NCBI GenBank assembly: GCA_964035575.1
Contig: OZ037876.1
Location: 992,001-1,056,000 of the forward strand
Length of the DNA: 64,000 nucleotides
From: Rhynchopus sp. YZ270_cl-10
Lineage: Eukaryota; Euglenozoa; Diplonemea; Diplonemida; Diplonemidae
Direction of reading: 5' to 3'
The position numbers and the translations under genes are program-made. The notes beneath the pieces are model-generated. The model saw only the letters and a list, made by a program, of their open reading frames with translations. It was not told the DNA's origin and did no database searches. Shown here in pieces: positions 32,011 to 42,466 of this stretch (its first letter is position 1; the number at the start of each line of letters is the position of its first letter).

Positions 32011-32286
32011 ACAAAGTACCCTACCAACAAGAAATAAATGACAGAAAAACCACACAATGCACAGAACTGCTTTCTCTCCCCCAACACCCTCCTCCTTTTT
32101 TCCAACTCTACAAAAAAATTGCTATTTTTTCCTCCTACTTCCACCTTTACATCATTATGTTACAATGTAAAAGTTTTTTTTTAAGGACAAACTCTGAGGT
32201 GACCTCAATGTGAATTTTTTCAAACACGAAAAACAACCAACACCTCTTTCCTTTTTTTGTCCCCCAGCATTTACCCTACGCCTATC

Positions 32287-35256
32287 CTAGTACCCAAACT
32301 GCCCTGGGGGGACACTTTGATGTCTTTGGGTAGGCGCCTTGAAGAAGGAGGTGTGTGCGTTTCTGAGGGCACCTTCCTTGACTTCGAGGTTTTCGCGTTG
32401 CTCGCGGAGACGGACTTCTTCTTCTACGAGGTTCTTTTCTTGCGAGTGGAGGAGGCGCTTGCGGGAGATCTCTTGGGCCAGCTCGGCCTCTTGCTCTGAG
32501 ACGAGGCGGAGTTGGCGTTCCACCTCTGCCTGGGTGTCCATCCAGTGTTGGCGGGCGGGGTCCTGGCGTTCGCGTGCCAGCGCCGCATTGCGGAGGCTTT
32601 CCTCCTGCCCGCGGAGTGTGTCAGCTGCTGCCGCTGCAGCTGCCGCAGCAATCCCCTGCAGCTCCCGCTGTCTCGCCTCGGTCGCAGCCAGGTCGTTCTC
32701 AGCCTGGTTCAGCAGCATCATCGTCTCCTCCATCCCCCGTCCGTCGTTGTCCCCCACAGCGCGGTTGTGCCTGTCTGCCGCAGCTGCCACATCCCCAGAG
32801 CTCTGGTCAGCCACCCCGCGCAGTCTCGCAAGCTCGCGCTGCGCGTCCGCAAGCATCTGTGCAGCACGTCGTTCGGCAGCTTCCGCCTCGGCAATAGCGG
32901 AGTGGACCTGTTGCATCTTTCGTTGGGCGGCGTCTAAATCGCGGGCAGTCTGAGATAAGGGTAAGGGGGTAGGGAGTCGACGGCTTTCTCAAAAAAAGAA
33001 GAGTTGAAGGTGCAAATGCCTCACCATACATCGGCGGACGCAGGCATTGGAGAAAAAAAAATGTAGTTATGCAGGCACCTCCATCTGACCTACGTACGAT
33101 GCCAGTCTCGGATGAAAGTACAAATACCCAACAGAAGATGCAAAAAAGAAAACTAATGGCTTGCCCGTACCGTAAGTGAATGAGAAAAGAGAAAGGTTGG
33201 AAGAATCTCTGCCGGGTTTTGTCCGGATATGCATTCAAAAAAAGAACAACCATTGATACGGAAGTGGTATAAACACTGCAGAAAAGGGGAAAATGGGAGG
33301 GTGGGAAACGTACATGCTGAGTGGCAAGCTGTGCCTGCCGTTCGCGCTCACGTTCGGCGTTGAGCTGTCTTTCGCGCTCGGCCTTGATTTGTGCAGCATT
33401 TTCGATGTCGCGGAGCTGTATGGGGTAAGGGAGTGAGGGAGATAAAAGGGTTGTGGGATGTTTGAAAAACCCCACAAATTATAGTGTCCTTTGGATTGAA
33501 TTGCATTTCAAAAAAAATGAAACTAAAAGAGAAGTTTATAAAAAAGTTTATAAGATAATCCTAAGCCTCTCGTGTGCTTAGTCACCTTCATCACATTCGT
33601 TATCAAAAAACAAGCTTGTAAAATAATCCTCCCACGCCACACAAAGCTCGGAGGGGTCTCTCATCACGGAAGTGTGTCCTGAGGAGGGTCAACCATATGA
33701 ACATACCGCATCGCGGGCAGCATCTTCTGCATCTCTTGCCCTGTTCTGGCTTTCCGCTACTGCACGGTCCTGTACGTGTGATTTTTTTTTGGGGGGTTGT
33801 CGCATTTCAAACGTGGATGAGTTTTGGAGGGTAAGTATTGACTAAAAGGGTTTGCTTGGTGCAGTCGGTATCAGTTGTACCGAAGAAGTTTGTATTTAAT
33901 ATTTGACGCAAAGAAAATGACAGTGGTGTACAAAGACTGGTAAAAAAAAATAATGTACAATCGAAAAAGATGCGAAGTGTGTTGGCGCACATACCAGGTC
34001 CCCCACACGGCGTTCTGCGTCGTCAGCGTCTAATTGGGATTGGTCAAATGCGGCCTTTGCTGCGCGCTCCGCATCCTGGTGGTGTATTGTTGTATTGTTG
34101 TATTGTTGTATTGTTGTATTGTTGTATTGTTGTATTGTTGTATTGTTGTATTGTTGTATTGTTGTATTGTTGTATTGTTGTATTGTTGTATTGTTGTATT
34201 GTTGTATTGTTGTATTGTTGTATTGTTGTATTGTTGTATTGTTGTATTGTTGTATTGTTGTATTGTTGTATTGTTGTATTGTTGTATTGTTGTATTGTTG
34301 TATTGTTGTATTGTTGTATTGTTGTATTGTTGTATTGTTGTATTGTTGTATTGTTGTATTGTTGTATTGTTCATCTGCTATCGCTTCCACTCAAACATTC
34401 ATCCCCACAACACTATCCACCATACCTGCATCTGCTGAACAGCTCCCGAGAGCTGATCCAACTCATTTTTTGCAGCAACTATTTCCCAATGCGACTTAAG
34501 GCGGAAGTAGAGCGAGTCCAGCATCGTGGGGTACACCTCTGAGAAGCGCTGCCACTCAGGGAAGGAGATCACACCGTCGTTGTCGATGTCACCCTTGCGG
34601 AAGAGGTCGTCCATGGTAGCAGGCGAGAAGTCCATTCCAAACATTTGGAAGCCACGCTTGAACTCATCAAGCTCGATCACTCGGTTTGTGTTTGCGTCGA
34701 GACCTTCGAAACAGGCACGCACCTTTTCGTCATGCGACGCATCTTGTGGTAGCAAGCGCACCTGCGCCATACCAGGCACATTGCTTGCCACCGGCACAGC
34801 AGATGCCGACCTAGGCACACTCAATGGCGCAACGTACGAGGGCTGCGGGGGCACCTGGTACGTCGATGGCGGCGATTGGTACGCTGCAGTGGTGACTGCG
34901 GCAGGGGTTGGAGCAGGCGCGCCGGCCTGGATGTTAATGTGACGTGGCCTCACTGCAGCGGGGATGTGTCCCTGCGACTCGGTGAGTTGTGTGCTGTGCG
35001 GCTGGAAGGCGTACACCTGGCAGTAGTTCTTCAGCTGCCCCTGGGCCAGCACCTCAACCCAGTCCTCAGAAACGTCGTCCACAACGTTCAGCTTCGCAAC
35101 CTTGTACTGCTGCACCACCTTCCGCAAGCGGTTCTCCTCAGTGAACACAGCCTCGATATGCCGTATCAGCTCCCCAACGGAGGGCTGTGCAGGGAACTCC
35201 AGCTCGTAATTGAGCTTCGACCCCATCATGTCCGTAGCTACAAAAACTACGTGCAT
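32287..35256 (-). CDS. BILBO1-like flagellar pocket collar protein, paralog C
   Basis: Exons 35256..34426, 34075..33995, 33769..33707, 33415..33314 and 32949..32287 are each whole codons (phase 0) and give 579 residues, against 587 for trypanosome BILBO1 (from memory). Start MHVVFVATDMMGSKLNYELE. N-terminal domain about 1-100, Pro/Ala linker, EF-hand loops at 187-198 (DANTNRVIELDE) and 223-234 (DIDNDGVISFPE), the same place as in BILBO1, then TMLDSLYFRLKSHWEIV and about 310 residues of coiled coil ending PPGQFGY. This is the most complete of the three paralogs. Intron 1 ends with a (ACAAT)n array that stops a few bases before the acceptor. Expected: scaffold of the collar around the flagellum exit site. 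Confidence 0.87.
33002..33125 (+). repeat. Family H3 then family H4 element (intron 4 of paralog C)
   Basis: AGAGTTGAAGGTGCAAATGC, CTCACCATACATCGGCGGAC (H3), then TTATGCAGGCACCTCCATC and GATGCCAGTCTCGGATG (H4). Confidence 0.72.
33532..33607 (+). repeat. Family H1 element with full tail (intron 3 of paralog C)
   Basis: GTTTATAAGATAATCC, TAAGCCTCTCGTGTGCTTAG, then TCACC and TCACATTCGTTATC. Confidence 0.8.
34082..34370 (+). repeat. About 58 tandem copies of TTGTA
   Basis: Uninterrupted five-base repeat in intron 1 of paralog C. In gene sense it is (ACAAT)n and ends about seven bases before the CAG acceptor of exon 2. Long repetitive open frames here are artefacts of the period. Confidence 0.97.
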
Positions 35257-35551
35257 CGTATAGTGTGTTGTTTTGTTGTTAGAACTGTTGATTAGTGTTG
35301 TGGGGAAATTGTGTAAAAGTGCATAGTGCAAAAACGGTATCCTTTTTTTATTCTAAGCCTTAAAAAAAACAATCTAGATGAGAAACAGGGTGGGGAGAAA
35401 AACGAGACCTCAAAAACCCCCGAGAATTTTAACGTCAAATGGACCTCTTTGGGCCTATTTTTCTTCTCTCTTTTGAAAACTTTGTGGTGTCTGCTCTTTC
35501 CACTTTCTCCTTTCCGAAAACACTCTCTTCACCTCACTTTTTTTTCTTCTT

Positions 35552-36832
35552 CTATCTCAGCTCGATGGCGGCCCGCTCTGCGATCTCCTTTGTTGCGGCA
35601 CGGTGGAGGGCGTCGACGTACTCAGCCATGGAGATGCCTGCACGTGGGCGTTTCATGGCTGCGAGCGCGAGGAAGGGGAGCTTGCGGAGGAAGCGGCCGG
35701 AGCAGCCGTCGAGGAGGTCGAGGAGGGGCTTGAGCAGGTCGAAGGAGTCGTTGAGGGAGAGGGCACGGTTGTCGCAGCCGGTGATGAGGTTCTTGGCAAT
35801 GAGCTCGTTGATCGACTGCGAGAGCACCTGGTGTCGTGCGGAGAGGCTAGGGTTGCCTATGAAGATCTTGCAGTCCGCACGATCGACAAACGCAATGTCA
35901 ATGGCCTCGGTGATGTTGCTCGTGCACAGCGTCAGAACGTTGGGGAACTTCCGCAGTGCGTCCAGCTGAGTGAGCAGCGCATTCACAACGCGGATGGAGT
36001 CGGAAGGCTCGGACGACGACAACGCCGCCTTCCTCGCCGCAGCAAGGCTCTCCACCTCGTCAATGAGAAGCACCACCATCCGCGCCGGGTCCTCCGCCAT
36101 CTCACGCACCCGCTTGAAGAGCTTCATGACAAGCTTCCCACTCTCGCTGAACCACTTACTGAAGAGGCTGTGCGTATTGATTTCAACCAACGAGCTTTCA
36201 TGGTACCGATCACTCAGGGCGATGCTCAGCTTCTGCGCTAAGGCCTTACACAGAGATGTCTTTCCAGTTCCCGGGGGACCATGGAAAAGAAGCACGCGGT
36301 TCCATGACACAAGAGACGTGTCCACTCCTAGGTCCGACAGAACCAACCCTGCGCGGCAGTAGGCCAGAAGCTCCTCCTTCATGGCCCCGCAGTGCCCCTG
36401 GGGAAGCGCGCGGTCTGCCTGTTTGTCGTAGAACAGCGACCCCCAGAGGCCCACGAGGGAGACGTGCGGGAGGGGGGTCACTTCGCAGGCAGCCGTCTCC
36501 TCGCCGCCCTGCGTCTCTTCAAAGAGCGTCTCCTCTGTCCCCTCGATGAACGCACTGTCGGCATTCAGCCGTGCTGCCTTCACCACGATGCGTGCATTGT
36601 CCGGATACACCTCAGTATCCAAAGAGTCATCAATGTGGATGCTGTGCACATTCCGCAGATTCTTATCATGTCCACAGAACACCTCACGCCCTGGAGTAAG
36701 CGTCTGCAGCATGTGTCTCGTCAGCTGGTCCACAACAGGGCAGATCTCTGCGATATTCGCTACAGCTTCGGGACGAAGCAGCACCTCCACCACAACCTCG
36801 CATTTGTCCTGAGGAGTGTCGATCATAGCCAT
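35552..36832 (-). CDS. PCH2: TRIP13/Pch2 AAA+ ATPase
   Basis: 426 residues, single exon. ATG 36832 (MAMIDTPQDK) is chosen because it gives the family's usual length (human TRIP13 432). An N-terminal substrate domain of about 170 residues is followed by Walker A GPPGTGKT (185-192), the Pch2 pore segment FSKWFSESGK (224-233), Walker B VVLLIDEVE (253-261), a TSN sensor, and the C-terminal GRFLRKLPFLALA block typical of Pch2. Known role: remodels HORMA-domain proteins (HORMAD/Hop1, MAD2) in meiosis and in checkpoint silencing. No sign of damage. It lies directly upstream (in transcription) of BILBO1-like C. Confidence 0.95.
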   Translation of the reverse strand: MAMIDTPQDKCEVVVEVLLRPEAVANIAEICPVVDQLTRHMLQTLTPGREVFCGHDKNLRNVHSIHIDDSLDTEVYPDNARIVVKAARLNADSAFIEGTEETLFEETQGGEETAACEVTPLPHVSLVGLWGSLFYDKQADRALPQGHCGAMKEELLAYCRAGLVLSDLGVDTSLVSWNRVLLFHGPPGTGKTSLCKALAQKLSIALSDRYHESSLVEINTHSLFSKWFSESGKLVMKLFKRVREMAEDPARMVVLLIDEVESLAAARKAALSSSEPSDSIRVVNALLTQLDALRKFPNVLTLCTSNITEAIDIAFVDRADCKIFIGNPSLSARHQVLSQSINELIAKNLITGCDNRALSLNDSFDLLKPLLDLLDGCSGRFLRKLPFLALAAMKRPRAGISMAEYVDALHRAATKEIAERAAIELR

Positions 36833-37431
36833 GAAGAATGAGAGGGGGGGGTTTTTTGAATTGGTGTAGTGTGTGTGTGTTAGCTGAAAGGGGAGAGGGG
36901 AGGGTGTCAAACTAGAGGGGTTGAGTGATCGACGAAATGAGTAGTACATCGAGAGGGAGGGAGGGAGGGGGGAGGAGAGGAAACTTATTTCGTTTTATAG
37001 CACAAAAAAAAAAAAAGAAGTGAGAAATTATTACTGGGGGGGAGCTATTAAAGTATACGTATACTTTATTCGGCGGGAATTACTGCTTAAATGGCCAAAA
37101 AACGAAAAGTGGAAGAAAAAAAAAAATCACTGTTATTTTGGGGTTTCTAGTAGCCGAAACCTCGCGAAAACACCACCATTGGCATTTTTGGGCCAATCCC
37201 AGCCAGTGGTGGGGTCAATGTGGAAAAATGAACAATTTTTTGGTGACTTAAATTTTCACAAATCTGAACCCCATCAGCACCAATCGTGTAAAAACTGATA
37301 CACGCGTTTTAGGTCAAAAATACTCGTTTCCCAGCGCAAAGTGACCCCATCACAGCACGTACAGAATCCGGACCACCGAAATCAAAAAAAAAATTTTTCG
37401 ATTTTTTGTGCAAAACTCATAGATGGTAGTC

Positions 37432-37660
37432 GGCCCGAGTCGGGCCGAGTTTTTGGAAAATCTGGGAGTCGGGCCGACTCGGGCCGACTCGGGCCGACTT
37501 TTTTTTTTTTTTTTTTTTTTTTTCAAAAGTCGGGCCGACTCCGTCACTCGGGCCGAGTCGAAAAAAAATTTTTTTTTAAAAAAAAAGTCGGCCCGAGTCG
37601 AAAAAAAAACTCGGCCCGAGTCGGCCCGAGTCAGCCCGAGTCGGGTCCCGTCGGCCCCCC
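37432..37660. repeat. Palindromic satellite of GGGCCGACTC / GAGTCGGCCC
   Basis: A short GC-rich palindromic unit is repeated about a dozen times, in both senses, around T- and A-runs. It could fold into long cruciforms. Confidence 0.8.
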
Positions 37661-37737
37661 CACAGTAAAATCTTTTCCAAAAAAAAAAAAACCAAAAAAA
37701 CCTGCGCTGATGACAATAACAATCCGGGGTAATTATC

Positions 37738-39698
37738 ATAACACCCACGTTACTAATACCCATTTACGATAATACCCACTGGGTATTATCGTAAACTTTT
37801 TGGGTATTATCGTAAACTTTTTGGGTATTATCGTAAACTTTTTGGGTATTAGTTTTGGGTATTATCGTAAACTTTTTGGGTATTACCCAGGTTGGGTAGT
37901 ACCCAGGCACCCAGGCACCCAGGCACCCAGGTACCCAGGTACCCAGATACCCAGGTACCCAGGTACCCAGGTACCCAGGTACCCAGGTCCAGGTCCAGGA
38001 ACAGGTACCCAGGAACAGGAAAAAAGTCGTGAAAGAGCAACCACAGCTCCACATGACAAACACAAAAGTGTCCAGTCACATGGGGCATTCATGCACTGAG
38101 GAGATAATGATCCAACAATTTACAAGAAAGATTACTTAACCTACTGCTGGAAATTGCCAGGTCGTAGTAACACACAAAGTGTGCCTCCGTTCGGGAAGAC
38201 CGGATATTCTAGAGACCAAAAAGGCCTCAAGAATATCTTCCGGTAGTCAAGGTAGAACCGAGTGAACGGCCCAAGACCCGTGGAGAAGTTAAATGTTGTA
38301 ATGCTATCAGGTAGAAACTGCGAACACTGTCTTACCCTCCTCAATGCATGGTGGAAGATGTCTTACACAACCAATATCCTGTACCCAGGTACCCATATTC
38401 CCAGACCCACGCAGTACCACGTCGCAGTACTACGCAAAATTTACCACCAGACCCTGTCTTCGTGCACCTTAAGTACAGCGCCGCAGACAGGCCAAACATG
38501 CGTTGGACTCAGAGGAATGCCCGCTGTGCAGGTATCATGAGAACCAACTCCCAGCAACAAGGGGCGCCTTTTGGCGGGCGTTGTTGAGGGTGTTTGGGGT
38601 GCAAAGTTTTCCACAATTTTGATGCGCGGGTACAGAAGTGTTGTCTTGTTCTTTCATCTCTAGGAAATGTAAATGTCAATCGCGTTTAACTACCACTAGG
38701 GCTTGTTCAGTGAACCCACAAGGGGTCGAAGGGGGTTGGTTATCCCATATCTATCAAAGGTTGTGTCGACCAGGCGAAACCACTATGTTACGCTGTACGT
38801 TGTTAAATCCGAAGAAATAACACTTTAGCAGCCGCAGGAAGTTTGCTAAAAAGAGTGCCTCACGCTACACAAACCACCACCCGCGATTGACTTAGATGTT
38901 ATAACAAAGAGAATTCAGAACAAAACAACACCCTGCCCCATACACACTAAATTGTCATGCTTCAAGAACATGCCTGGGCCAAAATTACTATGACGAAAAG
39001 GCAACAAGACCACCCACAAGGAGTGTGAAATGTGCACTGGTTTTCTGGGGGAACGCAATATTTTCTTGTGTCTAGTCCTCCGCGAGCAGAGGACAGACTT
39101 TCCGGAAGGTTGCCAAAGTCGAATTTCTTGCACTAGCTATGCTCCCTGGGTTAATGGCTATAGCAGTGACTGACTAAATGTTCCCACCCAGGTCTTCGTA
39201 TGTTGAGGTGTAGAATGTCGGAGACGGAGAAGCGCAATCGCTGATGCAGTTCAGATTTCGCGATCTTGTGATGAGTGTAAATGTGGGTGTAATTAAGTTA
39301 TGTCGCTTGGAGAAAGATTAATTGTTAATTGTCAAGAAAAATGGTTACCCTGAATTTGAGGATGTAAGACAGGGATGCAAAAAGTTGTGTAAAAAAAACC
39401 CCCCCCCCATATATTTAGTGAAAATTGTATTTTCTCTGGGGTCGATGAAACCATACCTTGTCTGCACATTCACCAGCGTGCGAGCGCCTCTGATACCTTG
39501 CGCGAGTAGCCAGCTAAATCACATCGTACCTGGGTACCTGGGTACCTGGGTAATACCCAAAAAGTTTACGATAATACCCAAAACTAATACCCAAATAGTT
39601 TACGATAATACCCAAAAACTTTACGATAATACCCAAAAAGTTTACGATAATACCCAGTGGGTATTATCGTAAATGGGTATTAGTAACGTGGGTGTTAT
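37738..39698. mobile_element. 1.96-kb element with about 150-base terminal inverted repeats
   Basis: The left end ATAACACCCACGTTACTAAT and the right end ATTAGTAACGTGGGTGTTAT are exact inverses. Both TIRs continue with tandem units GGGTATTATCGTAAAC plus TTTTT (several each), then ACCCAGGT-type repeats. The interior, about 38000-39530, has short coding-like segments in both directions but no convincing gene. No target-site duplication is clear. Confidence 0.8.
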
Positions 39699-39860
39699 AG
39701 TCATTTTCCCAAATTTTTTTAGTAAGAAAAATGTACACAAAAACCGTATACTTTATTTCACAGATTTCCACGCTCAAAATGGGTTTCCGCACCGTATACT
39801 TTATTACCCCCGTATACTTTATTAGCACCGTATACTTTATTAGCCCCCCCCCCCCCCCTA

Positions 39861-40704
39861 GGCATACTGTGCAGGCGAGCCGTTTTTAGGCGAGTTTTTC
39901 GTTTTCCTGATTTTCAGGAAAAACTCGCCAAAAACTCGCCCTACTCGCCCATTACTCGCCTATTACTCGCCAAAACTCGCCAAAAACTCGCCAAAACTCG
40001 CCTAAACTCGCCAAAAACTCGCCTAAACTCGCCTAAACTCGCCCACATTTGGGTGCAAATCCTGGTGCACATACGCACCTTGGGGGTGAAAATGTGCACC
40101 AGGATGTGAAAATGGAGGGCGGGGGTGACTGATGACAACATGCCACTCGAAAACACACAAAAAAATTGAAATTGTGTCACTTGTACGTCTAAAGGCAACC
40201 ATGTCACGGCAGTGGCTGACAGGCATGTATGTAAACATTTGCTCCAGGGGAAGATCCAAGCGTGCCATAGATCCCGGGGGACAAGACGTGCTACAATCCG
40301 GAGGATGACGAAGACATGAGCCGGGGCTACACTCGCTATACAACAATGTCCTCGCCATGCCGGTAAATGGCAACCCTGCAGGCCACCCCTTGGCGGTATT
40401 CCACCACGACTACATCGCACCCATCTGTGCAAACTTCATGGATCCGCAGAAGCTACAGCTGGACTGGTGGTACTGGTTGTGGAAGCCTACAAAGCAAACT
40501 GTAGAGGTCTTGTTCAAGTGGAACGAAAAAATTTTTCTCTTCAAAACTCAAATTTCCCTCATATTTTCGTGTGTACACTTTTCCCAAGGTAAAATCCCTA
40601 CCAAAAAAAAAAACTCGCCAAAACTCGCCCCCCAAAAATGGGCGAGTTTTAGGCGAGTTTTTGGCGAGTAGGCGAGTTTTTTTTACTCGCCCGCACAGTA
40701 TGCC
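39861..40704. mobile_element. 844-base TA-flanked element with AACTCGCC arrays
   Basis: TIRs GGCATACTGTGCAGGCGAG (left) and, inverted, GGCATACTGTGCGGGCGAG (right). TA on both sides suggests a TA target duplication. Subterminal arrays of AACTCGCC/GGCGAGTT lie at both ends. Internally, about 40320-40525 on the plus strand reads like protein (PLAVFHHDYIAPICANFMDP, then QKLQLDWWYWLWKPTKQTVE), probably a captured gene piece. It is inserted exactly at the outer edge of the foldback at 40705. Confidence 0.75.
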
Positions 40705-41897
40705 TAGGGGATACGACTCCAGCCATTTTGGCTGGGACCAAACGCACGGAAAATTCATTTGGCATTATCTGGCCATCTCCAAGGCAACTGCGGGTGAAAA
40801 ACACCCTCAGAGTGGGTCACAGGGGGCCTGTGGGTCGAAAAACGACCCAGAAGCCACCCCAGAATACAAAAAAATGGAAAAAAATAGTGAAAAAACGGCT
40901 TTTTTCACGTTTTGGCCACTTTGGGCAAAATAGCGATTTTTCGAGAAAAAAATCAAAAACCGGGATATTTTTTGACATCACAAAGCCTCCTTTGGCACAA
41001 ATATACCCCAAAAGTGGCCTGTGAGTCCATTCCAACCTGTTTTGGACATATTTGACACTTTTGGAAGTGTTTTTTTGGTGTTTTTAGGTCAAAAAAATGC
41101 CCAAGACGTCCCCAAGACATCCCCAAGACACTTTGCACACCCCCTGTTACGGTCATATTTTTTTCGTTTTTTTGCCTGAAACCCCCAAAATACCCCTCCC
41201 GGACCCCACATAGTCCCGAATATCCATCACACACCCACTCAGAGTGAGTAGAAGCACCCCAAAAAAAATATTTTTTAAAGCCCTAAAATTGTGCTTCAGT
41301 TTCGGCAGCATCCATGTTGAAGTTGAAGGGCTTTAAAAAATATTTTTTTTGGGGTGCTTCTACTCACTCTGAGTGGGTGTGTGATGGATATTCGGGACTA
41401 TGTGGGGTCCGGGAGGGGTATTTTGGGGGTTTCAGGCAAAAAAACGAAAAAAATATGACCGTAACAGGGGGTGTGCAAAGTGTCTTGGGGATGTCTTGGG
41501 GACGTCTTGGGCATTTTTTTGACCTAAAAACACCAAAAAAACACTTCCAAAAGTGTCAAATATGTCCAAAACAGGTTGGAATGGACTCACAGGCCACTTT
41601 TGGGGTATATTTGTGCCAAAGGAGGCTTTGTGATGTCAAAAAATATCCCGGTTTTTGATTTTTTTCTCGAAAAATCGCTATTTTGCCCAAAGTGGCCAAA
41701 ACGTGAAAAAAGCCGTTTTTTCACTATTTTTTTTCCATTTTTTTGTATTCTGGGGTGGCTTCTGGGTCGTTTTTCGGCCCACAGGCCCTCTGTGACCCAC
41801 TCTGAGGGTGTTTTTCACCCGCAGTTGCCTTGGAGATGACCAGATAATGCCAAATGAATTTTCCGTGCGCAAAAAATGGCTGGAGTCGTACCCCCTA
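40705..41897. mobile_element. Foldback element with about 575-base arms
   Basis: The arms 40705-41284 and 41327-41897 are near-identical inverted copies around a 42-base loop. Each arm starts TAGGGG(A/G)TACGACTCC AGCC. The mirror translations seen on the two strands (WVCDGYSGLCGVREGYFGGF and so on) come from this inversion and are not genes. The arms differ by only a few small changes, so the element is young or kept alike by conversion. Confidence 0.93.
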
Positions 41898-41919
41898 CCC
41901 CCCCCCCCCCCAGTAGAGG

Positions 41920-42465
41920 GAAATTAAGTCCCCAAAAAAAAATGGGGAGAGAGTGGGTTTTTTTAACACCGCAACGTCGTCAGCCATGAAGTTGGAAGAA
42001 TATAAAGCCTAATAACACATCGGTGCCAATTCATGCCCACCCGCCCTATCACCCCATATTGTGGCCTCCCAAATGCCTGCAGTAACACACCGCAATATGG
42101 GGGGAAAAAGGACAAAAAGGAGCAAAATGTTGACAAAATATAGGTCACCAAACCCCCCAACGGCAGTGTGCAGTCCACTACACCACACCCCTTTTCTTTG
42201 CCCAGACACCCCCTTAAAGGTCCTCCTATGCAAAGCTTTTTCAAAGGCAGCATTCTTCCCTGCAGGTGTATGTTCTCTCTTTGCCGCCCACAGAGGGCGA
42301 GGTATGTGAGAAGAAAACATCATCGCGTCCAGCACTCAGCAGTCTGTCTCCAATCCATTTGAGAAGTATGGGAGACACAAAGACGTTGCACAGCGTTTCT
42401 CAAAGTGTGTAGAAACTGCCTTTTGGGGGGGAAACTGTTGCATTTTCAAAAAAGTGCAACAGTTT
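41920..42465. other. Intergenic, one weak coding-like stretch
   Basis: On the minus strand, MMFSSHIPRPLWAAKREHTP then AGKNAAFEKALHRRTFKG (about 42310-42200) looks protein-like. It has no family match that I know and no clear splice context. Not called as a gene. Confidence 0.3.
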
Positions 42466-42466
42466 T

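Larger units (their letters stand above)
31140..32280. other. Intergenic, dense in short elements
   Basis: H1 (31610), H2 (31683), a diverged H1 (about 31807) and H4 (31955) in under 400 bases, all plus strand. No gene seen. Confidence 0.5.
37036..39858. mobile_element. Candidate element with AAAGTATACG inverted ends
   Basis: Left end GGGGGGAGCTATTAAAG then TATACG. The right end has four close copies of CGTATACTTTATT, the last followed by AGCCCCCC. The right end's reverse complement GGGGGGCTAATAAAGTATACG-like string matches the left. Split internally by the 37738-39698 element. Confidence 0.5.
37030..41916. mobile_element. Composite of nested gene-free inverted-repeat elements
   Basis: The left edge reads TTACTGGGGGGG and the right edge CCCCCCCCCAGTA, mirror images. 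Inside lie, in order: a TIR pair around CTA(T)TAAAGTATACG, an inner 1.96-kb element with long TIRs, an 844-base TA-flanked element, and a 1.2-kb foldback. No transposase is recognisable, so all would be non-autonomous. That the whole is one mobile unit is inference. The nested borders are seen directly. Confidence 0.6.

Noticed and set aside
33896-34542. Open frames of LLYCCIVV and IQQYNNTT repeats
   Set aside because: Artefacts of the five-base repeat in a BILBO1-like C intron.
37738-39698. Interior of the long-TIR element as a transposase gene
   Set aside because: Only short unrelated frames, no recognisable catalytic motif or continuous coding signal.
40953-41658. Two identical 90-residue proteins on opposite strands
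   Set aside because: Mirror images produced by the foldback arms. No start context or known family.
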